From Amycolatopsis bartoniae (GTDB lineage Bacteria; Actinomycetota; Actinomycetes; Mycobacteriales; Pseudonocardiaceae), in the NCBI RefSeq assembly GCF_014191255.1, contig NZ_JACHWH010000001.1, forward strand, positions 1,550,001 through 1,614,000: 64,000 nt of DNA. Reading direction: 5' to 3'. Shown piece by piece: positions 1 to 8,662 of the stretch (positions are counted from its first letter, which is position 1; each line of letters starts with the position of its first letter). Under the pieces are notes generated by a model. The model saw only the letters and a list, made by a program, of their open reading frames with translations, had not been told where the DNA came from and made no database searches. Position numbers and translations under genes: made by a program.

Positions 1-238
1 ACCGGAACGTTGGCGCGGACCGGTCCCGCCTCCGCGGCGGGAAGAGGAATTCCGAAATGAGACCCGGACGTGCTCGCCGTGCAGGTGGGTTCCCGTGGCG
101 AGTACGTCCTTCCCTGCGCCGGTGCACCTTCACCCGGCGCCGGCCCACGCCGCACCACCGCTTCCTCCGCCGGCTACCTCCCGCCGTACTAGGCTGCGAT
201 CGACAGCGGTGCGGGTACGGGAGAGGCGGGTGCACGTC

Positions 239-1612
239 ATGGTCGACGTCGCGGCGCGGTTCGCCGAGATCGTGGGAGCGGACCGGCTGCTCACCGGGGA
301 ACGGGTGAGCGAGGACTACGCGCACGACGAGTCCCTGACCTGTGAACCCCGCAAACCGGCGTATGTGGCCAAACCGGCAACCGCCGAGGAGGTCTCCGCC
401 CTGCTGGTCGCCGCCGCGGAGCACTCCGTGCCCGTCACGGCCCGCGGCTCGGGCAGCGGCCTGTCGGGCGCCGCGCGCCCCCGTGAGGACGGGCTGCTGA
501 TCTCGTTCGAGCGCATGAACGCCGTACTGGAGATCGACACCGGCAACCAGGTCGCCGTGGTGCAGCCCGGCGTCACCCTCGCCGAGCTCGACGAGCGGAC
601 CGCCGCCGCCGGGCTCGCGTACACCGTCTACCCCGGCGAGCTGAGCGCGTCCGTCGGCGGCACGGTCGGCACGAACGCCGGCGGGATGCGGGCGGTGAAG
701 TACGGCGTCACGCGGCACAACGTCTTGGGGTTGCAGGCGGTGCTGCCCACCGGCGAGATCATCCGCACCGGCGGGAAGACGTCGAAGATCTCCACCGGGT
801 ACGACCTCACGCAGCTGATCATCGGCTCCGAGGGCACGCTCGCGCTGGCCACCGAGATCATCGTCAAGCTGCACCCCCGGCTGCCGCACGCGGCGACGGT
901 CCTCGCGCCGTTCGGTGACCTGACACAGGTGATGGAGGCTGTGCCGCGCATCCTCGCGAGCGGTTTGACGCCGAACATCCTGGAGTACATCGACAACCTC
1001 ACGATGGCCGCGATCACCTACAACGAGAAGCTGTCGCTCGGCGTGCCGGACTCGGTGCGCGACGCGGCGCAGGCGTATCTGGTGGTGGGCCTGGAAAACC
1101 GGGACGCCGACCGCCTCGAAGGTGACGTCGAGCGGACCGGGGAGCTGCTCGGTGAGCTCGGGGCCGCGGACGTGTACGTGCTCGAAGGGGGGTCCGCGCG
1201 GAAGCTGATCGAGGCGCGGGAAAAGGCTTTCTGGACGGCGAAGGCCGCGGGCGCCGACGACGTGATCGACGTCGTGGTGCCGCGCACGGAGATGCCCGGT
1301 TTCCTCGCGAAGGTACGCGAACTGGCCACGGCCGCCGAGGCGGGCGCGGTCGGCTGCGGGCACGCCGGCGACGGGAACGTGCACCTCGGGATCTTCTGCA
1401 AGGACAACGAAAAACGGCAGCGGCTGCTGCACGACATCTTCGCCGCGGGCATGGCCTGCGGCGGCGCGATCTCCGGCGAGCACGGCATCGGCACCGCCAA
1501 GCTGAGCCACTTCCTGGACCTGGAGGACCCGGCGAAGGTCGCGCTGATGCGCCGCCTCAAGCAGGCCTTCGATCCCACCGACACCCTCAACCCCGGCGTC
1601 CTTTTCGGTTAG
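239..1612 (+). CDS. FAD-binding oxidase, GlcD / D-lactate dehydrogenase family
   Basis: A 457-residue flavoprotein of the glycolate oxidase GlcD/D-2-hydroxyacid dehydrogenase type, expected to oxidise a 2-hydroxy acid to a 2-oxo acid in the cytosol or at the membrane face. The N-terminal FAD (PCMH) domain shows TARGSGSGLSG at about residues 67-77, GGTVGTNAGG near 140-149 and GSEGTLA near 197. The C-terminal domain has GHAGDGNVH and GEHGIGTAK, typical of GlcD. The frame is open further upstream, but that stretch is Pro/Arg/His-rich, so I place the start at the ATG at 239, 12 bases after a GAGAGG; a GTG at 230 is an alternative. It ends 7 bases before the ThDP enzyme gene and is probably cotranscribed with it. 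The exact substrate cannot be read from sequence. Confidence 0.85.
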   Translation: MVDVAARFAEIVGADRLLTGERVSEDYAHDESLTCEPRKPAYVAKPATAEEVSALLVAAAEHSVPVTARGSGSGLSGAARPREDGLLISFERMNAVLEIDTGNQVAVVQPGVTLAELDERTAAAGLAYTVYPGELSASVGGTVGTNAGGMRAVKYGVTRHNVLGLQAVLPTGEIIRTGGKTSKISTGYDLTQLIIGSEGTLALATEIIVKLHPRLPHAATVLAPFGDLTQVMEAVPRILASGLTPNILEYIDNLTMAAITYNEKLSLGVPDSVRDAAQAYLVVGLENRDADRLEGDVERTGELLGELGAADVYVLEGGSARKLIEAREKAFWTAKAAGADDVIDVVVPRTEMPGFLAKVRELATAAEAGAVGCGHAGDGNVHLGIFCKDNEKRQRLLHDIFAAGMACGGAISGEHGIGTAKLSHFLDLEDPAKVALMRRLKQAFDPTDTLNPGVLFG

Positions 1613-1619
1613 GAGCGAA

Positions 1620-3173
1620 ATGAACGGCGCACAGTCCCTGATCCGCACGCTGGTCGACTCGGGCGTCGAGGTGTGCTTCGCGAACCCCGGCACGTCCGAG
1701 ATGCACTTCGTCGCCGCGCTCGACTCCGTGCCCGAGATGCGGGGCGTGCTCGGCCTGTTCGAGGGCGTCGTCACCGGTGCCGCCGACGGGTACGCGCGCA
1801 TCGCGGGCAAGCCGGCGGCCACGCTGCTGCACCTCGGCCCCGGCCTCGGCAACGGTCTTGCCAACTTGCACAACGCCCGACGTGGCTACACGCCGATTGT
1901 CAACATCGTTGGTGACCACGCCACCTACCACAAGAAGTACGACGCTCCCCTGGAGTCCGACATCCCGGCCATCGCGAGCTCCCTGCAGGGCTGGGTGCGC
2001 GAGTCGGACAGCACGAAGGACGTCGGCGCGGACGCGGCGGCGGCGGTCGCGGCGTCGATGGACCCGCCCGGCCGGGTGGCGACGCTGGTCCTGCCCGCGG
2101 ACATCTCGTGGGGCGACGGTGGAACGGCGGTGGCGCCCATCCCGCCCCGCAAGCCGCAGGCGGTCGCGGCGAGCAAGGTGTCCGCGGTGGCCGACGCCCT
2201 GCGCTCGGGTGAGCAGGTCGCGCTGCTCGTCGGCGGCCCCGCCTGCCGCGAAGCGGGCCTGCGGGCGGTGAGCCGCATCGCGGCCGCGACCGGCGCGAAG
2301 CCGTTGATCGAGACGTTCCCGGCCCGGCTGGAGCGTGGCGCGGGCCTGCCGGCGATCGAGCGCCTCGGGTACCTCGCGGAGCAGGCTTCCTACCAGTTGA
2401 GCGGTGTCAAGCACCTCGTGGTGGCGGGCGCGAAGTCGCCGGTGTCGTTCTTCGCGTACCCGGGCAAGCCGAGCGACCTCGTGCCGGACGGCGCGCAGGT
2501 GCACACGCTCGCGGAGCTGGACCAGGACGTCGTCGGCGCGCTCGAAGCGCTGGCGGACGAGGTCGCGGCGGGTGTCGAGCCGGTGTTGCAGGAGCCGCAG
2601 CGCCCGGCGTTGCCGAGCGGGCCGCTGTCGGCGCAGAACTGGGTGGAGGTGATCGGCGCACTGCTCCCGGAGCGCGCGATCATCTCCGACGAGGCCAACA
2701 CGTCGGGCCTCCTGCTCCCGGCCGCCACGGCGGGCGCGCCCCGGCACGACGTGCTCACCCTGACCGGTGGCGCGATCGGCCAGGGCCTCCCGGTCGCGAC
2801 GGGTGCCGCCGTGGCCGCCCCGGACCGACCGGTGATCGCCCTCCAGTCCGACGGCAGCGCGCTCTACACGATCTCGGCACTGTGGACCCAGGCGCGGGAA
2901 AACCTCGACGTGACAACGGTCATCCTGAACAACAGCGCGTACGCCATCCTGCGCATGGAGCTGCAGCGGGTGGGCGCGGAAAGCGGTGGCCCGAAGGCGA
3001 ACGCCCTGCTGGACCTGTCGAGGCCGGACCTGGACTTCGCGAAGATCGCGGAGGGCATGGGCGTCCCGGCGACGAGGGCGACGACGGCGGAGGAACTGGC
3101 GGACCAGTTCAAGGCGGCCATCGCGGAGCCGGGACCGCACCTCATCGATGCCGTGGTGCCGTCGATGATCTAG
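1620..3173 (+). CDS. ilvX: ThDP-dependent enzyme, acetolactate synthase large-subunit family (IlvX-like)
   Basis: A 517-residue thiamine-diphosphate enzyme that from memory closely resembles mycobacterial IlvX (about 515 residues) rather than canonical IlvB. The N-terminal PYR domain has the catalytic glutamate context LFEGVVTGAADGYAR (E48). The C-terminal PP domain has SDGSALYT followed about 30 residues later by NNSAYAI, the ThDP/Mg2+ site in which the usual GDG is SDG. No regulatory subunit gene (ilvN) lies nearby, so a role in branched-chain amino acid synthesis is doubtful; a 2-oxo acid decarboxylase or carboligase is as likely. Together with the upstream GlcD-type oxidase it could act in sequence: hydroxy acid to 2-oxo acid, then decarboxylation or ligation. 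That coupling is inference. The gene end overlaps the convergent transporter gene by 32 bases. Confidence 0.85.
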   Translation: MNGAQSLIRTLVDSGVEVCFANPGTSEMHFVAALDSVPEMRGVLGLFEGVVTGAADGYARIAGKPAATLLHLGPGLGNGLANLHNARRGYTPIVNIVGDHATYHKKYDAPLESDIPAIASSLQGWVRESDSTKDVGADAAAAVAASMDPPGRVATLVLPADISWGDGGTAVAPIPPRKPQAVAASKVSAVADALRSGEQVALLVGGPACREAGLRAVSRIAAATGAKPLIETFPARLERGAGLPAIERLGYLAEQASYQLSGVKHLVVAGAKSPVSFFAYPGKPSDLVPDGAQVHTLAELDQDVVGALEALADEVAAGVEPVLQEPQRPALPSGPLSAQNWVEVIGALLPERAIISDEANTSGLLLPAATAGAPRHDVLTLTGGAIGQGLPVATGAAVAAPDRPVIALQSDGSALYTISALWTQARENLDVTTVILNNSAYAILRMELQRVGAESGGPKANALLDLSRPDLDFAKIAEGMGVPATRATTAEELADQFKAAIAEPGPHLIDAVVPSMI

Positions 3174-4047
3174 CGACGCGAAGCCGGCCGTGTGCGGCGA
3201 GGATCCCGACGATCACCAACGCCGCGCCGGCCGGCTGGTGCCACGCCAGCGGCTCGCCGAGCACGACGATCCCCAGCACCACGCCGACGATCGGTGTCAC
3301 GTAGGTCACCGCCGCGGCGTTCGGCGCGCCCCACGCGCCGACGATGTTGGTGTTCCAGATGTAGGCCAGGCCCGTGCAGACCGCGCCGAGGGCGAGCATG
3401 CTCAGCGCGACGGGCCAGGTCAGGTCGATCTCGCCGCCGGCGAGGAACGGCGTGGCCAGCAGCATGAGCACAGCACCGACGGTGACCTGGACGAAGGCGA
3501 CGGTCGGCGCGGGCACCCCGCGCGGGGAGACGAACCTGCGCAGGTAGGCGAAGGCCAGTCCGTAACACGTGGTCGCGCCAAGGCACGCCACCTGGGGAAG
3601 CAGGTCGCCGTGCCCGGAGACCGACCACGGTCCGATGACCAGCAGCACACCGAGGAAGCCGAGCACGAGTCCGGCACCTCGGTCCCGGGTGTTCTTCTCG
3701 GTGGGCAGGACCGCCGCGGCGAAGGCCATCGTGGTCAGCGGGGTGGTCCCGTTGTAGATGCTGGCCAGCCCGGAGGAGATGTGCTGCTCGGCCCAGGAGA
3801 ACAGCAGGAACGGCACCACGCACAGCAGGACGCTGACCACAGCCAGGTGGCCCCACAGCGCGGGTTCCCGTGGCACGGCAGCGCGGCGGACGAGCATGAC
3901 CAGGACCAGTGCGAGCGCGCCGAAAACCATCCGCGACCAGACCACCTGGGCCGGGGACAGCCCTTCGAGGCCGATCTTGATGAACAGGAAGCTCGCGCCC
4001 CACGCCAGCGCCAGCAGGCAGAACTGGACGCCGACTCGGCCTGCCAC
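3142..4047 (-). CDS. EamA/DMT-family transporter
   Basis: A 301-residue polytopic membrane protein of the drug/metabolite transporter (EamA, formerly DUF6) superfamily. About ten hydrophobic segments are arranged as two repeats of five; the first begins near residue 5 (QFCLLALAWGASFLFIKIGL), and the second repeat contains the usual TPIVGVVLGIVVLGE motif near the C-terminus. Such proteins export amino acids, nucleosides or drugs; the substrate cannot be predicted. The start is the ATG at 4047. It runs convergently into the ilvX-like gene and shares its last 32 bases, so both genes lack room for an independent terminator. Confidence 0.85.
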   Translation of the reverse strand: MAGRVGVQFCLLALAWGASFLFIKIGLEGLSPAQVVWSRMVFGALALVLVMLVRRAAVPREPALWGHLAVVSVLLCVVPFLLFSWAEQHISSGLASIYNGTTPLTTMAFAAAVLPTEKNTRDRGAGLVLGFLGVLLVIGPWSVSGHGDLLPQVACLGATTCYGLAFAYLRRFVSPRGVPAPTVAFVQVTVGAVLMLLATPFLAGGEIDLTWPVALSMLALGAVCTGLAYIWNTNIVGAWGAPNAAAVTYVTPIVGVVLGIVVLGEPLAWHQPAGAALVIVGILAAHGRLRVARSSTAPRHR

Positions 4048-4132
4048 GGTGCTCCTTCGTGCCGGACTGCCACCAACCGCCGGTAGTCAACCGGAGGCGA
4101 ACCGGTGATGCTGGCGGCTTCCGGACACGCAG

Positions 4133-4711
4133 TTACCGCAACGAGGCCGCGAACTGTTCCAGTGCTTCGTCGGTGCGGTGTTCGTCGCCGGTCAGGAAGC
4201 GGTCCAGCAACAGGCCCCGTACTACCGCGATCGTCAGGGTGGCTTTGCCGTCGCCGCCGAGGGCTGTGCTCAACGGGTTCAGCCAGTCGGTGACCATGGC
4301 TCGGCCGCCTTGCGGGTAGCGGTCGGGGTGGTTCACCGCGTCGACGTAGACCTCGAAGAACAGCTTCAGGAACTGCTCGCGTTCCGGGGCGGTCAGCCAG
4401 GCCCAGACGCCGCGGACCAGGTCCGCGGGAGCATCGCCGACTTCGCCGATCGCGTCCGCCAGCAGCACTGCCTCACGCCGCCTGATTTCGGCCAGGATTT
4501 CGGCCACCAGGTTCTCCTTGCTGCCGAAGTCGTACTGCAGCATCCGGGTGCTGGTGCCCAGCGCCGCCGCCAGCGGCCGGAGGCTCAGCCCGGCCAGCCC
4601 CCTGGCCAGGACGTAGTCGGTCGCCGCCGCGAGGGTTCCCGCCCGCCGCTCCGGCTCCGGTGGTCGGCCCACCCCTACCTCGCTCTCGACATGCCCGCCG
4701 GTTTCTGCCAC
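4133..4711 (-). CDS. TetR/AcrR family transcriptional regulator
   Basis: A 192-residue TetR-type repressor. The HTH lies at about residues 25-68: LAAATDYVLARGLAGLSLRPLAAALGTS followed by a recognition helix with RMLQYDFGSKENL, in which Q-Y-D-F replaces the usual Y-R-H-F. The C-terminal part is all helical and ligand-binding. The frame starts with GTG at 4711 directly beside a 28-bp palindrome, and no Shine-Dalgarno is seen, so the mRNA may be leaderless. The divergent small membrane protein gene starts 43 bases away; the shared palindrome suggests the repressor controls both itself and that gene. Confidence 0.85.
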   Translation of the reverse strand: MAETGGHVESEVGVGRPPEPERRAGTLAAATDYVLARGLAGLSLRPLAAALGTSTRMLQYDFGSKENLVAEILAEIRRREAVLLADAIGEVGDAPADLVRGVWAWLTAPEREQFLKLFFEVYVDAVNHPDRYPQGGRAMVTDWLNPLSTALGGDGKATLTIAVVRGLLLDRFLTGDEHRTDEALEQFAASLR

Positions 4712-4739
4712 AGTTTATGACACAGTCGTGACATAAACT
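4712..4739. promoter_or_regulatory. Palindromic operator between tetR and small membrane protein gene
   Basis: Inverted repeat with arms AGTTTATGACAC and GTGACATAAACT (one mismatch pair) around a 4-base centre. It fills the space between the two divergent genes and abuts the GTG start of the TetR gene. Its length and symmetry fit a TetR dimer or pair of dimers. Binding is inferred. Confidence 0.75.
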
Positions 4740-4754
4740 CCGAGGGGAGTAGGA

Positions 4755-5132
4755 ATGTCCACCAAGACGACTTTCCGGTTGTCCACAATCCTACGAGCGG
4801 ACGCGGTGTGGGACTGCCTGCTGGGTGTCACGCTCCTCCTCGCCGCCTGGCCCGCAGTCGCGGAGTCCACGGCGATCTCCACCGCGTTGTGGCCCGCGTT
4901 CGTCCTCACTGGACTCGGAAGCCTGGTGTTCGGCGTGGTACTGGCCCGTTCGGCCAACACGTCCAGCGCTCCCGCGGTGGCGCGCGCGGCCGCGATCGGC
5001 AACGCCGCGGCGGTCGTCGCCGTCGTGGTGTTGTTGCTGCTCACAGAGCCCGAGACCGCCGCCCGCGCGGTGTTGGTACTGGCAGCCGTGGGATGCGCGG
5101 TGTTCGCGGCACTGGAATGGACCTGGACATGA
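4755..5132 (+). CDS. Small integral membrane protein, four predicted helices
   Basis: A 125-residue protein with four hydrophobic segments at about residues 16-35, 44-64, 75-97 and 103-121, short loops, and no recognisable catalytic motif. The layout (helical hairpins, N-terminal charged start) is like small DoxX- or DUF-type membrane proteins, but I do not recognise the family. The ATG at 4755 is preceded by GGGGAG at good spacing. Divergent from a TetR gene with a shared palindrome, so it is probably induced by the ligand of that repressor, which suggests a stress or efflux-related role. Confidence 0.7.
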   Translation: MSTKTTFRLSTILRADAVWDCLLGVTLLLAAWPAVAESTAISTALWPAFVLTGLGSLVFGVVLARSANTSSAPAVARAAAIGNAAAVVAVVVLLLLTEPETAARAVLVLAAVGCAVFAALEWTWT

Positions 5133-5170
5133 GAAAGCGCTCTCTCCCGCGCGGGGGAGAGAGCGCTTTC
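5133..5170. terminator. Bidirectional hairpin terminator
   Basis: Perfect 16-bp arms, GAAAGCGCTCTCTCCC and its complement, around a 6-base loop. It begins immediately after the stop of the small membrane protein gene and ends 8 bases before the stop of fadB on the other strand, so it can serve both convergent genes. No long U-tract follows, as is usual in high-GC actinomycetes. Confidence 0.8.
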
Positions 5171-5178
5171 CCTTGGTG

Positions 5179-7338
5179 TTACTCGAAGATCTCGCCGTTC
5201 TCGGCCTTCTTCACCAGGCTTTCCGGCGGCAGGAAGTGGTCACCGTAGCGCTCGGCCAGTTCACGGGCCCGCGCGACGAAGCCCTTCAGCCCGCCCTCGT
5301 ACTGGTTGATGTACTGGATGACACCACCGGTCCAAGCCGGGAAGCCGATGCCGAAGATCGACCCGATGTTGGCGTCCTGCACCGACGTGAGCACGCCCTC
5401 GTCGAAGCACTTCACCGTCTCCAGCGCCTCCGCGAACAGCATCCGCTCCTGCAGGTCCTTGAACGGCACCTGCGCGCTGCCCGACTTGAACGCCTCCCGC
5501 AGGCCCGGCCACAGGCCGGCCCGCTTGCCGTCCACGTACTCGTAGAACCCGGCGCCCGAAGACCGGCCCTTGCGGTCGTATTCGTCGAGCATGCGGTCGA
5601 TCACGGCCTCCGACGCGTGCTCTTTCCACGTCCCGCCCGCGGCCTCGACCGCGGCGCGCGTCTCCTGCCGGATCTTCCGCGGCAGCGTCAGGGTCAGCTC
5701 GTCCATGAGCTGCAGCGGCGGCGCCGGGTACCCGGCCTGCGAACCGGCCTGCTCGATCGACGCCGGCTCGACGCCTTCACCGACCGCGGCGACGGCCTCG
5801 TTGATGAAGGTGCCGATCACCCGCGAGGTGAAGAACCCGCGGCTGTCGTTCACCACGATGGGCGTCTTCTTGATCTGCAGCGTGAAGTCGAAGACCTTGG
5901 CGAGCGTCGCGTCGGACGTCTTCTCCCCGCGGATGATCTCCACCAGCGGCATCTTGTCCACCGGCGAGAAGAAGTGGATCCCGATGAAGTCCTCCTGTCG
6001 CTGCACGCCCTGCGCGAGGCCGGTGATCGGCAGCGTGGAAGTGTTGGAGCCGAGCACCGCGTCCGCGTTCACGATGTTCTCGATCTCGCCGAACACCTTG
6101 TGCTTGAGCTCCTGGCTCTCGAACACGGCCTCGATCACGAAGTCGACGCCCTTGAAGTCCTCCGGGTCGGCCGACGGCTTGATGCGCGCCAGCAGCTCGT
6201 CCGACTTCTCCTTCGTGGTCCTGCCGCGAGAAAGCGCTTTCTCCTCCAGCTTGACCGCGTAGCCCTTGCCCTTTTCGGCCGCCTCCAGCGAGACGTCCTT
6301 GAGCACGACGTCGATGCCGGCCTTCGCCGACACGTACGCGATCGCCGCGCCCATCATCCCGGCGCCGAGCACACCGACCTTCTTCGCGGTGTACTTCTCG
6401 TAGCCGTCGGGCCGCGAGCCACCGGAGTTGATGTGCTGCAGGTCGAAGAAGAACGCCTTGGTCATGTTCTTCGCGACCTGGCCGGTGACCAGGCTGACGA
6501 AGTACCGCGTCTCGATCTTCGTGGCGGTGTCGATGTCGACCTGCGCGCCCTCGACGGCCGCGGCCAGGATCGCCCGCGGGGCCGGCATCGGCGCGCCCTT
6601 GATCTGCTTGCGCAGGTTCGCGGGGAACGCGGGCAGGTTCGCCGCGAACTTCGGGTTCGACGGGCTGCCGCCGGGGATCTTGTAGCCCTTGACGTCCCAC
6701 GGCTGCTGCGCCTCGGGGTTGGCCTTGATCCACTCCTTGGCCTTCGGCAGCAGTTCGTCCACACTGGACACCAGCTCGTGCACCAGGCCCAGTTCCAGCG
6801 CCTTGGCGGGCTTGTGCCGCTGGCCCTGCACGAGCACGTTCAGCACCGCGCTCTGGATGCCCAGCAGCCGCACGGTGCGGGCGACGCCGCCACCGCCGGG
6901 CAGCAGGCCCAGCGACACCTCGGGCAGGCCGATGACCGTGCCCTTGACGTCGGCGACGATCCGGTGATGCGTGGCCAGCGCGATCTCCAGGCCACCGCCC
7001 AGCGCGGCACCGTTGATGGCCGCGACGACCGGCTTGCCCAGCGTCTCCAGCCGGCGCAGCTGCGCCTTCATCTCGTCGGTGCTGCGGGTGATCTCCTCCG
7101 CGTGCTCCGGCGTCGCCTTGATCAGGTCGTTGAGGTCACCACCGGCGAAGAACGTCTTCTTCGCGGACGTGAGCACGACCCCGGTGATCGAGTCCTTTTC
7201 GGACTCCAGCCGGTCGACGGTCCGCCCGAAGGACTCGCGGAAGTCGGCGTTCATGGTGTTCGCCGACTGGTTGGGGTCGTCCAGGGTCAGCACGACGATG
7301 CCGTCGGAGTCCTGGTCCCAGCGAATAGTGTTGGTCAT
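5179..7338 (-). CDS. fadB: Trifunctional beta-oxidation enzyme alpha subunit (enoyl-CoA hydratase / 3-hydroxyacyl-CoA dehydrogenase)
   Basis: A 719-residue fusion of an N-terminal crotonase domain (about 1-200, with the oxyanion-hole segments [13 protein letters not shown] and [14 protein letters not shown]) and a C-terminal 3-hydroxyacyl-CoA dehydrogenase (Rossmann motif [13 protein letters not shown] near 322, then two HAD C-terminal modules with [12 protein letters not shown]). Length and order match Mycobacterium FadB (720 aa), the alpha subunit of the mycobacterial trifunctional enzyme. It hydrates enoyl-CoA and oxidises 3-hydroxyacyl-CoA; the neighbouring thiolase completes the cycle. 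The open frame extends upstream, but the start is set at the ATG at 7338, two bases after the thiolase stop; translation is probably coupled. Confidence 0.95.
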   Translation of the reverse strand: MTNTIRWDQDSDGIVVLTLDDPNQSANTMNADFRESFGRTVDRLESEKDSITGVVLTSAKKTFFAGGDLNDLIKATPEHAEEITRSTDEMKAQLRRLETLGKPVVAAINGAALGGGLEIALATHHRIVADVKGTVIGLPEVSLGLLPGGGGVARTVRLLGIQSAVLNVLVQGQRHKPAKALELGLVHELVSSVDELLPKAKEWIKANPEAQQPWDVKGYKIPGGSPSNPKFAANLPAFPANLRKQIKGAPMPAPRAILAAAVEGAQVDIDTATKIETRYFVSLVTGQVAKNMTKAFFFDLQHINSGGSRPDGYEKYTAKKVGVLGAGMMGAAIAYVSAKAGIDVVLKDVSLEAAEKGKGYAVKLEEKALSRGRTTKEKSDELLARIKPSADPEDFKGVDFVIEAVFESQELKHKVFGEIENIVNADAVLGSNTSTLPITGLAQGVQRQEDFIGIHFFSPVDKMPLVEIIRGEKTSDATLAKVFDFTLQIKKTPIVVNDSRGFFTSRVIGTFINEAVAAVGEGVEPASIEQAGSQAGYPAPPLQLMDELTLTLPRKIRQETRAAVEAAGGTWKEHASEAVIDRMLDEYDRKGRSSGAGFYEYVDGKRAGLWPGLREAFKSGSAQVPFKDLQERMLFAEALETVKCFDEGVLTSVQDANIGSIFGIGFPAWTGGVIQYINQYEGGLKGFVARARELAERYGDHFLPPESLVKKAENGEIFE

Positions 7339-7340
7339 GT

Positions 7341-8552
7341 TCACACCCGCTCGATGATCGTGCCGATACCCATGCCGCCGCCGATGCACAGCGACAGCAG
7401 CGCGCGCCGGGCCTGGCGCCGCTCCAGCTCGTCGACCATGGTCCCCAGGATCATGGCCCCGGTGGCGCCGAGCGGGTGGCCCATCGCGATGGCGCCGCCG
7501 TTGACGTTGACCTTCTCCTCCGGCAGCTTCAGGTCCTTCATCCACTTCAGCACGACCGACGCGAACGCCTCGTTCAGCTCGAACAGGTCGATGTCGTCCG
7601 TGGTCAGGCCCGCGTTGGCGAGTACCTTCTGCGTCGCGGGCGTCGGGCCGGTCAGCATGATCGTCGGGTCGGAGCCGGTGATCGCGGCGGACACGATGCG
7701 CGCCCGCGGGGTCAGGCCGAGGTCCTTGCCGACCTGCTCGTCGCCGATCAGCACGATCGCGGCGCCGTCGACGATGCCCGACGAGTTGCCGCCGGTGTGC
7801 ACGTGGTCGATCTTCTCGACCCAGTGGTACTTCTGCAGCGCGACGGCGTCGAAACCGCCGAACTCGCCGATGGTCTCGAAGGCGGGCTTGAGCTTCGCCA
7901 GGCTCTCCAGGGTGGTGCCCGGGCGGCGGTGCTCGTCGTGGTCGAGAATCGTCACGCCGTTGATGTCCTTGACCGGCACGACCGACTTCGCGAAGTAGCC
8001 GCCCGACCAGGCCGCCTCGGCCTTCTCCTGCGAGCGGACCGCGAACCGGTCGACGTCCTCGCGCGAGAAGCCCTCGATGGTGGCGATCAGGTCGGCGCCG
8101 ATGCCCTGCGGCACGAAGTAGGTGTCGTAGTTGGTCGCCGGGTCGGTGAACATCGGGCCGCCGTCGGAGCCCATCGGCACCCGCGACATCGACTCGACGC
8201 CACCGGCGATGATCAGGCTCTCCCAGCCCGAGCGCACGCGCGCGGCGGCCTGGTTCACCGCCTCCAGGCCGGAGGAGCAGAACCGGTTGAGCTGCACGCC
8301 CGCGACCGTGTCCGGCAGGCCGGAGGCCATCGCCGCGGCCCGCGCGATGTCGGCGCCCTGGTCACCGACCGGGGACACCACGCCCAGGATGATGTCCTCG
8401 ATCCGGGCCGGGTCCAGGCCGGGATGGCGCGCCTTGAGCTCGTCGATCAGACCGACCACCAGGTCGATCGGCTTGGTCCCGTGCAGGGACCCGCCCTTGT
8501 TCTTGCCACGAGGCGTGCGGATGGCCTCGTAGATGTATGCCTCGTTGCCCAC
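7341..8552 (-). CDS. fadA: Acetyl-CoA acyltransferase (beta-oxidation thiolase)
   Basis: A 403-residue thiolase, the same length as Mycobacterium FadA. The acyl-accepting cysteine is in [13 protein letters not shown] near residue 91; the C-terminal box has GHPLGATGA and the second catalytic cysteine in CIGGGMG near 391. It cleaves 3-oxoacyl-CoA into acetyl-CoA and a shortened acyl-CoA, and with the downstream fadB forms the trifunctional complex. The start is a GTG at 8552 ([17 protein letters not shown]). A 16-bp palindrome lies 26 bases upstream in the divergent promoter shared with a tandem TetR gene, the obvious candidate regulator. Confidence 0.95.
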   Translation of the reverse strand: MGNEAYIYEAIRTPRGKNKGGSLHGTKPIDLVVGLIDELKARHPGLDPARIEDIILGVVSPVGDQGADIARAAAMASGLPDTVAGVQLNRFCSSGLEAVNQAAARVRSGWESLIIAGGVESMSRVPMGSDGGPMFTDPATNYDTYFVPQGIGADLIATIEGFSREDVDRFAVRSQEKAEAAWSGGYFAKSVVPVKDINGVTILDHDEHRRPGTTLESLAKLKPAFETIGEFGGFDAVALQKYHWVEKIDHVHTGGNSSGIVDGAAIVLIGDEQVGKDLGLTPRARIVSAAITGSDPTIMLTGPTPATQKVLANAGLTTDDIDLFELNEAFASVVLKWMKDLKLPEEKVNVNGGAIAMGHPLGATGAMILGTMVDELERRQARRALLSLCIGGGMGIGTIIERV

Positions 8553-8577
8553 GCGTGCGGCCTTTCCTCGGTTTCAC

Positions 8578-8593
8578 GCTAATCTCCATTAAC
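8578..8593. promoter_or_regulatory. 16-bp palindrome in fadA / tandem-tetR promoter
   Basis: GCTAATCTCCATTAAC; read on the minus strand it is GTTAAT-GGAG-ATTAGC, an inverted repeat with one mismatch. Its GTTA-N8-TARC layout resembles the operators at 25187-25230 and 27072-27087. It sits just upstream of fadA and 70 bases before the divergent regulator. Confidence 0.55.
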
Positions 8594-8662
8594 ATAATCC
8601 GCCTATATCCCCTGGTGTCAACTGCTTGCGATGTGATCCGTGGAAGCTAGAGTGGTCTCACC

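Noticed and set aside
1-238. Short frame at 57-308
   Set aside because: Arg/Pro-rich, overlaps the flavin oxidase start in another frame; no ribosome binding site.
4825-7998. 1057-codon plus-strand frame across fadB and fadA
   Set aside because: Antisense shadow; Arg/Leu/His-rich without motifs, while the minus strand encodes two canonical enzymes.
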